Positions 7,757 through 16,730 of a stretch of DNA of 64,000 nucleotides are shown here, in pieces. The notes beneath the pieces are model-generated. The model ran no database searches. It was not told where the DNA came from and saw only the letters and a list, made by a program, of their open reading frames with translations. Numbering within the stretch: the first letter of the stretch is position 1; every line of letters begins with the position of its first letter. Made by a program: the position numbers and the translations under genes. Origin of the DNA: Paenibacillus sp. FSL R7-0337 (GTDB lineage: Bacteria; Bacillota; Bacilli; Paenibacillales; Paenibacillaceae); contig NZ_CP150218.1 in the NCBI RefSeq assembly GCF_037969875.1, forward strand, positions 434,001 through 498,000, given 5' to 3'.

Positions 7757-10700
7757 ATGGGTAGAAAAAAGAGGTCTGTTCAGAAATCATTGCTCACATT
7801 CTTATTATCCTGTCTGCTGGTCTTACCGCTTGCTCTCCCGCCCGCACCGGCACATGCAGCTTCTACCGGAAATCTTCCTGCCCGGCAGGCAGAATATCTG
7901 GACCATGGCTTGGTGGCAGTTCTGACGGATGGCGGCGTCTTTGTGAGCTGGAGGTACTTGAATACGGATTCAGATGAAATCGCTTACAATGTCTATAAGA
8001 ACGGGATGAAGGTGAACCCGGCACCGATCATAGACTCTACCAACTATGTGGATACTACGGGGGCGGACAGCTCGCAATATCAGATTTCAACGATTGTTGC
8101 CGGGAAGGAGGAGATGCAGCCCGAGCGGGCGGCGGTGTGGCATAACTCCTATCTGCCGATTCCGCTCGATAAGCCTGAGGGTGGCCGGACCAAAGACGGG
8201 GGGACGTATTCCTATTACGCCGGAGATGCCTCTGTTGGGGATCTGGACGGGGACGGGGAATACGAGATCGTTTTCTTGTGGAGTCCCAGCAATTCGAAGG
8301 ATAATTCACAAGCTGGCTATACAGGGAACGTCTACATCGATGCGGTCAAAATGGACGGCACCAAGCTCTGGCGCATTGACCTTGGCGTGAACATCCGGGC
8401 CGGGGCGCACTATTCGCAGCTGATGGTGTATGACCTGGACGGCAACGGCAAAGCCGAGGTGGTGGTCAAAACAGCGGACGGCACCAAAGACGGGCAGGGT
8501 ACAGTCATCGGTGACGGCACCAAGGATTACCGCAACGACGGAGGTTATATCCTCAGCGGGCCGGAATATCTGACGCTGTTCGACGGCCTCACAGGCGCTG
8601 CTGTATCCACCGTGGACTATGATCCGCCAAGAGGCAATGTCAGCGCCTGGGGAGACGGATATGGCAACCGTGTCGACCGGTTCCTGGCCGGAATTGCTTA
8701 CTTGGACGGCGTGAAGCCAAGCGTGGTTATGGCCCGTGGCTATTATACAAGAACAACGCTTACCGCCTACGACTACACGAATGGCGAATTGGTGAAGCGC
8801 TGGAACTTCGACACAAACGAGGCTGGCGCACAATACGAAGCACAAGGCAATCATAACCTTAGTGTGCTGGATGCAGATGGTGACGGCAGAGATGAGATCA
8901 TGTATGGTGCGCTGGCGATAGATGATGACGGCACACTGCTGTATAGCACCGGTCTTGGTCACGGAGATGCGATGCATGCCGGGAAGCTCGATCCGAACCG
9001 GGAGGGGTATCAGGTCGTCAGTGTGCATGAGCATAAGGATGCTGCTTACGGGCTGGAGATGCGCGATGCGGCAACAGGCGAGATTCTCTGGGGCCAATTC
9101 ACCGGAAAAGATACCGGACGGGGAATGTCGGCGGATATCGATCCGGAGCATCCCGGCTATGAGTCTTGGGCGTCCAACATCGTGAACGGGCAGATGGACC
9201 CGTTATCCCGAGGCTACGCAGCTGACGGTCAGGTGATCTATGAACAGAATGAAGTACCGCGAAGCGCGAATTTCGCCATCTGGTGGGATGGGGATCTTCA
9301 GCGGGAGCTGTTCGACCACGACTGGAATAACACTACAGCACAAGGCATTCCGCTGATTTACAAGTGGGATTACCGGAATAAGCAGCTGAAGGAGATTTTT
9401 CGGGCGGCAGGTGCGCTAACCAATAATCATACCAAAGGCAACCCGGCCCTTCAGGCGGACCTGCTGGGCGATTGGCGTGAAGAGCTGCTGATGCGCAGTG
9501 AAGACAGTACGGAGTACAGACTCTATACCACAACAATTCCTACAACCTACAGAATCCCTACGCTTATGCAAGATCCGGTGTACCGGCTGGGGATTGCCTG
9601 GCAGAATGTGGCGTACAACCAGCCGCCGCTCACCGGCTTCTATCTTGGGACGGAGGCAACGGCATTCCCCAAAGCCAATCTGACACTAACCGGCGCGCCA
9701 CAACCGCTGGAGCAGCTATACCACTTCGGGTTCGGTACGGAGCCTCCAGCCGGAACAACTTCTGTGCAGACTACGCCTTACACGGAGGGAACGGGGTATG
9801 GTTTCGAGAGCATAAGCGGAATCACCTTGGGCGCGGGCCATGCTTCCCTGCCGGAGAATACCAAGTTTGCGGTGGACCTGCCGAATGCCAATTACAAGGT
9901 GACGCTCAAGCTGGGCAGCGGAGACAGAGACTCGAACGTCGGGGTCAAATCTGAATTTGTGCAAAAGCTGGCGCTCACTCAAATCCCTGCCGGAACACCA
10001 TTGCTCTATTCCTATGATATTGCAGTGGTTGACGGCCAGTTAGAATTCATCTTCTCCGGCAAGGCTGCCGATGTGCAGGAGATTAAGATCGAGAAGTACC
10101 CCCAGAAGATGCCGGGAGCCGGAACAACCATCTATATGGCCGGAGATTCCACGATGCAGTCCTACAGCGGGATACAGGCTCCGCAGGAAGGCTGGGGCCA
10201 GCAATTCGGTAACTACTTCAGCAGCGGAGTAACGATCCAGAATGATGCCATCGGCGGCAGAAGCAGCAAGTCGTTCATGGTGGATGGCCGTCTGGATAGT
10301 ATTCTGCAGCAGATCAGGCCGGGCGATTACTTCTTCATCTCCTTCGGCCATAATGATGCAAGTGTAGGCATCCCTGACCGTTATGCCTCTCCGGCAGATT
10401 ATGCAGCGTACTTGACCCGCTACGTGAACGGAGCCAAGCAGCGCGGGGCCACTCCGGTTCTGTTAACGCCGGTAGGACGCAGGGACTTCAATACGATCAC
10501 TCAGGAATTCAACGTAAGCTTTCCGGAATATGTGAAGGCGGCTCAAGAAACAGCGGCTGCACTGAACGTCCCGCTAATTGATCTGAGCCAGCTCAGCATT
10601 GCAGATTACAACCGGATCGGCCTGGCCGCTACGGAGAAGCTGTTCCTCTATGCTAATCCTGGGGAATATCCGAAGTATCCGAACGGAGTCAGCGATAATA

Positions 10701-13700
10701 CCCATTTCAGCACCTATGGGGCACAGGTCATTGCCGGTCTGGTGGCTGGCGCAGTGAAGGACATGGGCCTTAGCATATCCCCGTTCGTGATTGATCCCGG
10801 TATTACCGAGCCGGAGCCAGAGCCGGAGGTACAGCGGTATGAGGAGAATTTCGAGGGCGATCCGGCTGCTGCCCAATACTCGATGGTGAATGCTACAGGC
10901 ACTGCCGGAACTATGGCGGGGACGGTTACTGGGGAGAACGGGAACAAGGTATTGTCTGTGACGGGTTCCGGCTCCGGCAACCGCGCCAAGGTATTCCGCT
11001 TATTCGATGCGGTGAACGGCGACATTGTGAATGTCGATTTCAACTGGCATTCCGGCAATGTGGGCGCTGTCCCATCGGAGGGGCATCTGACTCTGCAGGA
11101 TGCGAATGAGAATCTGATTTTCACCCTGCTCACCAAGACCGGAGCGGCAAGTCCGAATACGAACATTCATTATTTTACTGGTCCGTATACACCTGACTAT
11201 GGTACCGGCACCACTGCCATTCCAGGGGGCGGGACAGCTACGAATATTCCCAAGAATCAGTGGGTGAATGTCAAGCTGAAGATTGATTTTGCCGGAAAAA
11301 CCCTTGATCTCACCTTGACAAGTCTCGCTAATCCAAGTGTCACCCAGACGATCCGTGATATTCCGCTGAGTCCTGGCGTGTATGCCAATAACGTTAGGGG
11401 CTTGCGGTTCCTGGGTACGCGAAAAGGAGGAGGAGGCACGCTGAATTGGACCACCCAGATCGACAACGTAAAAATTGAAGGCACGAAGCTGCCGGCGGCA
11501 GCAGGCGATATGGCGGCGTTGATTGCGCTGCACAAGGAAGTTAAAGCTATCGACCTGGCATCCTACACGGAAGCCTCTGTAGCTGTGGTGCATAGAGCCT
11601 TGAGCGCTGCCGAGGCGCTGATCGGAACAACAGCCTCGCAGGCGCAGATCAATCATGCGGTGAATATGCTGACGGTCGCGCGCGATTCATTGACCAGCGA
11701 GGCTGTGGGTGATATTAGCACATACGCCTTTGATTTTGGCTCCGGCAGCGTAGCAGACGGCTACACGAAGGTAGATGCCAAACGGGCTTATATTGAAGGG
11801 AACGCCTATGGTTTTGCCGACACCGCGCTGGTCCAGGACGAGAACCGGGGAACCGGCAATCCGCTAACCGAGGACTTTACCCGTGTGAACGGCACTTCGT
11901 TTCTGGTGGAGATGAAGCCGGCGAATTACCGGGTGACGATGACCATTGGGGATACGCAAGAAGTGACCCAGACTGCTGTTACAGTGGAGCAAATGAACAA
12001 GATGCCGGTCGCCACTATCCCGGCAGGCCAATTCAAGGAAGTGACGTATGATGTCGCCCTGATCGATGGCGCATTTAACTTCAGCTTCTCCGGCAGTACG
12101 CCGAAGATCAACGCGCTGAAGATTGAGCGCCTGCCGGAGCAGGGGGCGGCCGATAAGCCGACTCTATATTTGGCGAGCGATTCCACCGTGGCCAATTATG
12201 CGGAGAACTACCGTCCGCAGGCGGGGTGGGGCGAGACGCTGGGCCGTTATTTTGACACCGACAAGATTGTCATTGATAACCGGGCAGTCGGCGGACTAAG
12301 CAGCAAAACCTTTCTGAACGGCGGATATCTAAACGATATTCTGCTAGGCATTCATGAAGGGGATTATCTGTTCATGCAGTGGTCGCATAATGATTCGACG
12401 CCGTCCCGGCCGGAACGTTATCTTACCCCGGAGCAGTTCAAGGTGTATCTGAAAGAATATATTAACGGTGCTGTGCAGAGAGGTGCGATTCCAGTAGTAG
12501 TTACACCAGTGAACCGGAGGGATTTCAGCGGTGAGGTGCTGAACAAAAGCTTCCCGGCCTACGTACAGGCGATGAAGGAAACGGCGCAGGAGACGGGGAC
12601 GCTGCTGGTGGATTTGAATCAGGCCAGCTGGGAGTATTTTCAGGAGCTGGGTACAGAGGGCACCAAGTCCATCTTCATGTGGACGGGAACCACGGAGGAC
12701 AATACCCATCTGCAGATGAACGGTGCGATTAAGGTATCTGAGCTGGTAGCAGGGCTTGTGAAGGAGCTGAACATTCCGTTGTCCGCCTTAGTTACTCTTC
12801 AAGGAGAGCAAACGGACCAGACCCCGCCGCATACGGCTGCGGCAGTGAAGGGAGCGGAGCAGAACGGCTGGTACACATCGGCGGCAGAAGTGACGTTCAC
12901 CGCGAGCGATGAGCAGTCAGGGGTTGACCAGACGTATTTCAAGGTGAACGGCGGAGAGCTTCAGACCGGCAGCAAGCTGACGATAAGTGAGGAGGGCAAG
13001 CATACCCTGACCTATTGGAGTGTGGATAAAGCCGGTAATAAGGAGGCGGGGCAGACACTGGCGGTGGCTGTTGACCTATCGCCTCCGGCGGTTGTCATTC
13101 AGGGAGAGACACAGTATACGATTGATCAGCAGGTCGGGATTAGCTATACGGCTTCCGATTCGGTGTCTGGAGTAGCGGAACCAAGCGGCGAGTTACTGAA
13201 TACACCTGCGTATACACTTGAACCCGGTCTGCATAGGGTGACGGCCAATGTTAGTGATTTTGCAGGCCGTGAGACTAATGTAGACTTCAGTTACAGTGTT
13301 TACGCTACGTTTGCGAGTCTGGCTGAATTGACCCGTACCTTCGCGGGTGAATCGGCTGACCCGGGTGCGGCAGCGCTTGCAGAGCAACTAATTGGTAAGC
13401 TTATGCAGTCGGAGCAAGCGGCAGGGGCGCGTGAAGGGTCGAAGGCCCGCTCGCTGCTTGCAGCATACAGCCAGGAAGTCAGCTCTGGGGCCGCTGCGGC
13501 TTTTACAGTGGAACAAGGGAATGTGCTCACCAGATGGGCCGCATGGATCAGCCAGAGTATTCCGCTTGCGGACAGCGCTCCAGGTATGCCTGTATTGTCG
13601 GATAATAACGGGCATGATACGGGGCTGCGGGACGGCGATTATACGGTTACGATGAATCTCTGGTGGGGCAATAATGGCACACGCTTCAAGCTCTTTGAGA

Positions 13701-14152
13701 ATGGAGAAAAGATTGAAGAAGGCGCACTTACAGACCAGTCACCGTCTGCCCAGTCTGTACAGATCGATATTTCCGGCAGGCAGAATGGGACTTATGTCTA
13801 TACGCTGGAGCTGAGCAACCCGCACGGATCGGTGACCAGCGCACCCTTGACGGTGACAGTCACCGATGCTTCCCCTGGGCAAGCGGTATTATCGGGTGAT
13901 AACTGGGATGGGGACGGCAGCTATGCGGTTACGATGAATCTGTGGTGGGGAACGAATGCGGTGGAATACCAGCTGTATGAGAATGGCGTATTGGTTGATA
14001 CCCAGACTCTACAGGCGCATACCCCGGATGCCCAGTCCGTAGTATCTACAATCTCCGGCAAAACACCCGGAACCTATGAATACGAAGCCGTCCTGCGCAA
14101 CGCGGCAGGTGAGTCCAGATCCGCGAAGTTGATAGTAACGGTGCGGAAGTGA
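7757..14152 (+). CDS. Secreted rhamnogalacturonan lyase (PL11) fused to two rhamnogalacturonan acetylesterase (CE12) domains
   Basis: 2131-residue extracellular pectin enzyme. Signal peptide 1-35. Residues ~36-640 are a PL11 beta-propeller lyase (YesW-like) with calcium-site motifs GDLDGDGEYE, YDLDGNGKAEV and LDADGDGRDEI. A beta-sandwich (~650-780) precedes CE12 domain 1 (~790-1015): GDST with Ser798, GHND 864-867, DNTH 980-983. Then a laminin-G-like module (~1027-1245), a FIVAR-like helical spacer (~1251-1320), another sandwich, and CE12 domain 2 (~1470-1690): SDST with Ser1476, SHND 1543-1546, DNTH 1648-1651. The tail has OmpL47-like repeats, a FIMAH-like helical module (~1850-1930) and two ~90-residue modules, each with TMNLWWG. 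Both esterases keep their catalytic residues. AGGAGG precedes the ATG. Stand-alone B. subtilis YesW is about 620 residues, so this is a large fusion. Confidence 0.92.
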   Translation: MGRKKRSVQKSLLTFLLSCLLVLPLALPPAPAHAASTGNLPARQAEYLDHGLVAVLTDGGVFVSWRYLNTDSDEIAYNVYKNGMKVNPAPIIDSTNYVDTTGADSSQYQISTIVAGKEEMQPERAAVWHNSYLPIPLDKPEGGRTKDGGTYSYYAGDASVGDLDGDGEYEIVFLWSPSNSKDNSQAGYTGNVYIDAVKMDGTKLWRIDLGVNIRAGAHYSQLMVYDLDGNGKAEVVVKTADGTKDGQGTVIGDGTKDYRNDGGYILSGPEYLTLFDGLTGAAVSTVDYDPPRGNVSAWGDGYGNRVDRFLAGIAYLDGVKPSVVMARGYYTRTTLTAYDYTNGELVKRWNFDTNEAGAQYEAQGNHNLSVLDADGDGRDEIMYGALAIDDDGTLLYSTGLGHGDAMHAGKLDPNREGYQVVSVHEHKDAAYGLEMRDAATGEILWGQFTGKDTGRGMSADIDPEHPGYESWASNIVNGQMDPLSRGYAADGQVIYEQNEVPRSANFAIWWDGDLQRELFDHDWNNTTAQGIPLIYKWDYRNKQLKEIFRAAGALTNNHTKGNPALQADLLGDWREELLMRSEDSTEYRLYTTTIPTTYRIPTLMQDPVYRLGIAWQNVAYNQPPLTGFYLGTEATAFPKANLTLTGAPQPLEQLYHFGFGTEPPAGTTSVQTTPYTEGTGYGFESISGITLGAGHASLPENTKFAVDLPNANYKVTLKLGSGDRDSNVGVKSEFVQKLALTQIPAGTPLLYSYDIAVVDGQLEFIFSGKAADVQEIKIEKYPQKMPGAGTTIYMAGDSTMQSYSGIQAPQEGWGQQFGNYFSSGVTIQNDAIGGRSSKSFMVDGRLDSILQQIRPGDYFFISFGHNDASVGIPDRYASPADYAAYLTRYVNGAKQRGATPVLLTPVGRRDFNTITQEFNVSFPEYVKAAQETAAALNVPLIDLSQLSIADYNRIGLAATEKLFLYANPGEYPKYPNGVSDNTHFSTYGAQVIAGLVAGAVKDMGLSISPFVIDPGITEPEPEPEVQRYEENFEGDPAAAQYSMVNATGTAGTMAGTVTGENGNKVLSVTGSGSGNRAKVFRLFDAVNGDIVNVDFNWHSGNVGAVPSEGHLTLQDANENLIFTLLTKTGAASPNTNIHYFTGPYTPDYGTGTTAIPGGGTATNIPKNQWVNVKLKIDFAGKTLDLTLTSLANPSVTQTIRDIPLSPGVYANNVRGLRFLGTRKGGGGTLNWTTQIDNVKIEGTKLPAAAGDMAALIALHKEVKAIDLASYTEASVAVVHRALSAAEALIGTTASQAQINHAVNMLTVARDSLTSEAVGDISTYAFDFGSGSVADGYTKVDAKRAYIEGNAYGFADTALVQDENRGTGNPLTEDFTRVNGTSFLVEMKPANYRVTMTIGDTQEVTQTAVTVEQMNKMPVATIPAGQFKEVTYDVALIDGAFNFSFSGSTPKINALKIERLPEQGAADKPTLYLASDSTVANYAENYRPQAGWGETLGRYFDTDKIVIDNRAVGGLSSKTFLNGGYLNDILLGIHEGDYLFMQWSHNDSTPSRPERYLTPEQFKVYLKEYINGAVQRGAIPVVVTPVNRRDFSGEVLNKSFPAYVQAMKETAQETGTLLVDLNQASWEYFQELGTEGTKSIFMWTGTTEDNTHLQMNGAIKVSELVAGLVKELNIPLSALVTLQGEQTDQTPPHTAAAVKGAEQNGWYTSAAEVTFTASDEQSGVDQTYFKVNGGELQTGSKLTISEEGKHTLTYWSVDKAGNKEAGQTLAVAVDLSPPAVVIQGETQYTIDQQVGISYTASDSVSGVAEPSGELLNTPAYTLEPGLHRVTANVSDFAGRETNVDFSYSVYATFASLAELTRTFAGESADPGAAALAEQLIGKLMQSEQAAGAREGSKARSLLAAYSQEVSSGAAAAFTVEQGNVLTRWAAWISQSIPLADSAPGMPVLSDNNGHDTGLRDGDYTVTMNLWWGNNGTRFKLFENGEKIEEGALTDQSPSAQSVQIDISGRQNGTYVYTLELSNPHGSVTSAPLTVTVTDASPGQAVLSGDNWDGDGSYAVTMNLWWGTNAVEYQLYENGVLVDTQTLQAHTPDAQSVVSTISGKTPGTYEYEAVLRNAAGESRSAKLIVTVRK

Positions 14153-14220
14153 GCGGTTGGCTGAAGAGCGAATGATGCGTGTGGTGATGTGATTGCGTGA
14201 ACGTGTGAAATTTTCTAGAA

Positions 14221-14243
14221 AAGCCCGGGAAACCGGGCTTTTT
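14221..14243 (+). terminator. Terminator of the PL11-CE12-CE12 gene
   Basis: AAGCCCGG GAAA CCGGGCTT followed by T's, about 70 nt after the stop codon. Confidence 0.85.
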
Positions 14244-14383
14244 GTGCTTTAAGAGATACATTTAGTAGCTTGGGCTGAGTGTGGATGGAGGAGCTTCAGG
14301 ATGAGAGCCAGAAGGAGCGCCGTGAGGAGCGTCAGAAGGAGCAGGAGTACACCAAATTTCACCAGTCGCAGGCCTAAGGAGTG

Positions 14384-14470
14384 ATGTGTGTCAAAAAGCG
14401 AATACACTGGGCAGGTGCGAGGTCCTGTAGTCCGGATGTATGTGAAAAACCGAATAGAATGGGCTAGGTG
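14384..14470. repeat. Intergenic repeat, family A (two units)
   Basis: Two degenerate units, GTCAAAAAGCGAATACACTGGGC and GTGAAAAACCGAATAGAATGGGC with cores at 14392 and 14444, are 52 nt apart. The second contains the 18-mer also present at 1143-1160. Confidence 0.65.
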
Positions 14471-14500
14471 AGTAGCCGAGGGCGGCCGAAGGAGAGCTGT

Positions 14501-14735
14501 GAGGAGCACTAGTGCCCCTGAGTTAAGCGGATGCAGGCCAAACAAGCAAATGAAGAGCAGAAGTGCCCCTGAATCCGCCATAAAGTGGGTGTTATGCTGA
14601 AATGAAGTGCACTAGTGCACTTCATTTCAGCGAATGTCAGCAAAACGGGCAAATAGGGTGCATTAATGCACCCGAATCTAGCGGATACGATGCACGTGAG
14701 CAAATAAGGAGCACTAATACCCCTCCTACACTGGA
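14501..14735. repeat. Intergenic tandem array, family B (five units, 51-nt pitch)
   Basis: Cores at 14511, 14562, 14614, 14665 and 14716 give steps of 51, 52, 51 and 51 nt. The unit centres on a palindrome of the type GTGCATTAGTGCAC, followed by CTGAATNNNGCGGAT and ending GAGCAAAT. The third unit has the longest palindrome, GAAGTGCACTAGTGCACTTC. The same family recurs at 38841-39040. Confidence 0.8.
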
Positions 14736-15108
14736 CGCCGTCAATAGTAGCAGGAGAGTGAGTGGGCGTTGGAATTCATACAGCTTAATGCAGCTATTAC
14801 GATAAAAGCCCCCAGTTACAGCTATCTTGCAATAGTACAGTAACAATCCTTTAATCAGCATGCTATTCTTGGGCCAGCAACAGCAGCATCTAAGCGCACA
14901 GTAGCACACAGTGATAACCAGCAGTACCAAGCAAACTAATACCTGAATAGTTGCTGAAAGAGGAGGCGGGGCCGGAGATATATGTATGCGTTTACACATG
15001 GACAGGTTTGTATTTGTTGATGCGTTCACATTGCTGCCCGGTATCTATCTATTTCAGTATCTATCTATTTATGTTGTGAAGGCGATGAGATGAAGGAGGC
15101 GTAGATAG

Positions 15109-16416
15109 TTGAAGCAGATCAGAAAGTTACAAAAGGACCGAAAGCCAAAGCGGATCAAACATTGGATGCTTGCTCTAGTAATGACGCTGCTGCTTACCGT
15201 AGTGCCTGCGGGGACGGGGAGCGCGGCGGCTGTGCTGGAGGAAGTACCTTTTCCGGTGGATTCCAGCAATCAGGCCGGCTGGTGGTCTCCTCTTGCCACT
15301 TATGGGCTGGGCTATGAGTATGCTTATATGGCCTATAATGGTCCGGGTTCGATCCCCGGCAAGCATACGGTAGCTATTGCAAGAAGAGACAACGACGGAC
15401 TATGGAGCAAGCTTCCGCTCATGGACGGGACAACCCCTGCAGAATATCTGGACGATCTCGGGCATAACCAGCCTTCTATGGCGAGGGACGGGAGCGGGCG
15501 GTTCCACGTTTTTGCTTCCATGCACAGCAATGCCTGGCGCTATTACCGCTCAGATACCGTGGGCGGAATTCCGCAGAGCCACTCGGCCGATCTGCCTGCA
15601 GGTATGACGGTAACCTATCCGGTAGTGACGACTGCTCCGAATGGCGATCTGTATTTGCTGGTGCGTGTCGATAAAGACCTGGCTGGCAAAAGAGAGGCTG
15701 TTCTGCTGCGCTGGAACAATGCCGACTCCGTATGGACTCAGGTCAAGACCATTGCGGCGCATCTGAACCGGTCTGTCTATCCGGATGACCTGGTCTTTGA
15801 CGCGAATGGCGATCTGCATATCTTGTTCGAGTGGGCGTACTTCGCTGCCAGCCCGCTGCGCCATCAATTGTCCTATCTGAAGTACAGCCCGTCCACGGGC
15901 ATATTCAGCAAAGCGGACGGAACTCCGGTTACAGCGCCAGTCTCCCTGACTACGGCAGATATTGTGCAGCCTATGGCTCCAAGCGAAGCCTATGTGCAGA
16001 GTGGCAGCGACCCCGGCGGTCCGGGCGTACAGAGCGCCAAGATGACGCTTGATTCAACGGATCGTCCGGTGATCGCTTACCGTTACCGTGAGGAGAGCAG
16101 CACAAGCTTTGCTGTGAAGCAGGCGACTTACGGTGCAGGAGGCTGGAACTTGCAGACCGTCTATAACGCTGCTCCTACCAACGCGGCGATCGATGTGACC
16201 TGGACCGGAACAGCAGCCAGAATCTATTATGTCAAAAGCAGCGGAACTGACCGGGCGTTCATGGCAGTGAATACCGGCGGAGGCTGGACGGAGAGCTCGC
16301 TTGCACCGGGTATCCCGGTTGAACGGCTGGCCGTAGACCGCAGTCCGAAGGGCATTGACACCTTGTATCTGGTAGATGTAACGAACCTTAAGCTCTACTA
16401 TGGGCGAAATAACTAG
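15109..16416 (+). CDS. Secreted BNR-repeat (BNR_4-like) protein, putative polysaccharide lyase or glycan-binding propeller
   Basis: 435-residue exported protein. A signal peptide (basic start, hydrophobic MLALVMTLLLTVVPAG, then GSAAA) leads into a beta-propeller-like body. Repeated short motifs such as MARDGSGRFHVF, TAPNGDLYLLV and FDANGDLHILF resemble BNR_4 proteins, a group that includes ulvan and uronic-acid lyases as well as proteins without known activity. HNQPSMARDG carries a conserved His-Asn pair. Catalytic residues cannot be assigned with certainty. The start is TTG at 15109, about 10 nt after AAGGAGG. It follows the pectin enzyme gene, so a pectin or uronide substrate is plausible. 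Confidence 0.65.
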   Translation: MKQIRKLQKDRKPKRIKHWMLALVMTLLLTVVPAGTGSAAAVLEEVPFPVDSSNQAGWWSPLATYGLGYEYAYMAYNGPGSIPGKHTVAIARRDNDGLWSKLPLMDGTTPAEYLDDLGHNQPSMARDGSGRFHVFASMHSNAWRYYRSDTVGGIPQSHSADLPAGMTVTYPVVTTAPNGDLYLLVRVDKDLAGKREAVLLRWNNADSVWTQVKTIAAHLNRSVYPDDLVFDANGDLHILFEWAYFAASPLRHQLSYLKYSPSTGIFSKADGTPVTAPVSLTTADIVQPMAPSEAYVQSGSDPGGPGVQSAKMTLDSTDRPVIAYRYREESSTSFAVKQATYGAGGWNLQTVYNAAPTNAAIDVTWTGTAARIYYVKSSGTDRAFMAVNTGGGWTESSLAPGIPVERLAVDRSPKGIDTLYLVDVTNLKLYYGRNN

Positions 16417-16451
16417 GCTGGGCAAGGCGGGTTTCACCACTAGCTATCTAG

Positions 16452-16506
16452 CAAGTGGAAAAGGCATTGCCGTCCTTCTAAAGTACGGTACCGTTTCAGC
16501 GAGAAA
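16452..16506. repeat. Dispersed intergenic repeat, family E, copy 1
   Basis: A 55-nt element starting CAAGTGGAA and ending TTTCAGCGAGAAA. It aligns over its full length with 25337-25390, with shared TTGCC in the middle. It lies just before a terminator. Confidence 0.6.
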
Positions 16507-16520
16507 TAGAATTCAAAAAA

Positions 16521-16548
16521 AGAACCCGGGCGAATGTCCGGGTTCTTT
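16521..16548 (+). terminator. Terminator of the BNR gene
   Basis: AGAACCCGG GCGAATGT CCGGGTTCT with flanking A and T runs. Confidence 0.85.
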
Positions 16549-16552
16549 CATA

Positions 16553-16581
16553 TTGCATATATACATACACGATGATATAAT
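16553..16581 (+). promoter_or_regulatory. Sigma-A-type promoter of rph
   Basis: TTGCAT (16553-16558) and TATAAT (16576-16581) with a 17-nt spacer. It lies immediately after the preceding terminator and ~150 nt before the rph start, so rph has its own transcript with a leader. Confidence 0.6.
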
Positions 16582-16730
16582 CAACTGCGACTATTTTTAA
16601 CTATTTTAGAACAAAAATAAGACATCTTATATTTTTATATTAACACGCCGCTACACGGATGTCAATTTATTTTTCCGCTCGATTTATTAACGGTTTACAG
16701 ATTCTACTTCACATGTTAGGGGAGATAGGG

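Larger units (their letters stand above)
14153..15108. other. Long intergenic region with repeats, no gene
   Basis: 956 nt between two secreted-protein genes. It holds a terminator (14221-14243), two family A units, a five-unit 51-nt array (family B) and a short run of TATCTATCTATT repeats near 15045-15070. Open frames here follow the repeat units and lack ribosome sites, so none is called as a gene. Confidence 0.7.
16417..16730. other. Intergenic region before rph
   Basis: 314 nt holding a family E repeat (16452-16506), the terminator of the BNR gene (16521-16548), a promoter (16553-16581) and a ~140-nt AT-rich leader before rph. The leader has one weak hairpin, AATAAGA-CA-TCTTATATT. The Actinobacterial rifamycin-associated element was not seen. 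Confidence 0.6.

Noticed and set aside
8306..9151. 281-codon minus-strand open frame
   Set aside because: Antisense to the PL11 domain; its composition follows the coding bias of the opposite strand.
14637..15029. 130-codon minus-strand open frame
   Set aside because: Overlaps the family B array and lacks a ribosome site or recognisable domain.
16417..16730. Rifamycin-associated element (RAE) before rph
   Set aside because: The GC-rich inverted repeat known from actinobacteria is absent; the leader is AT-rich.
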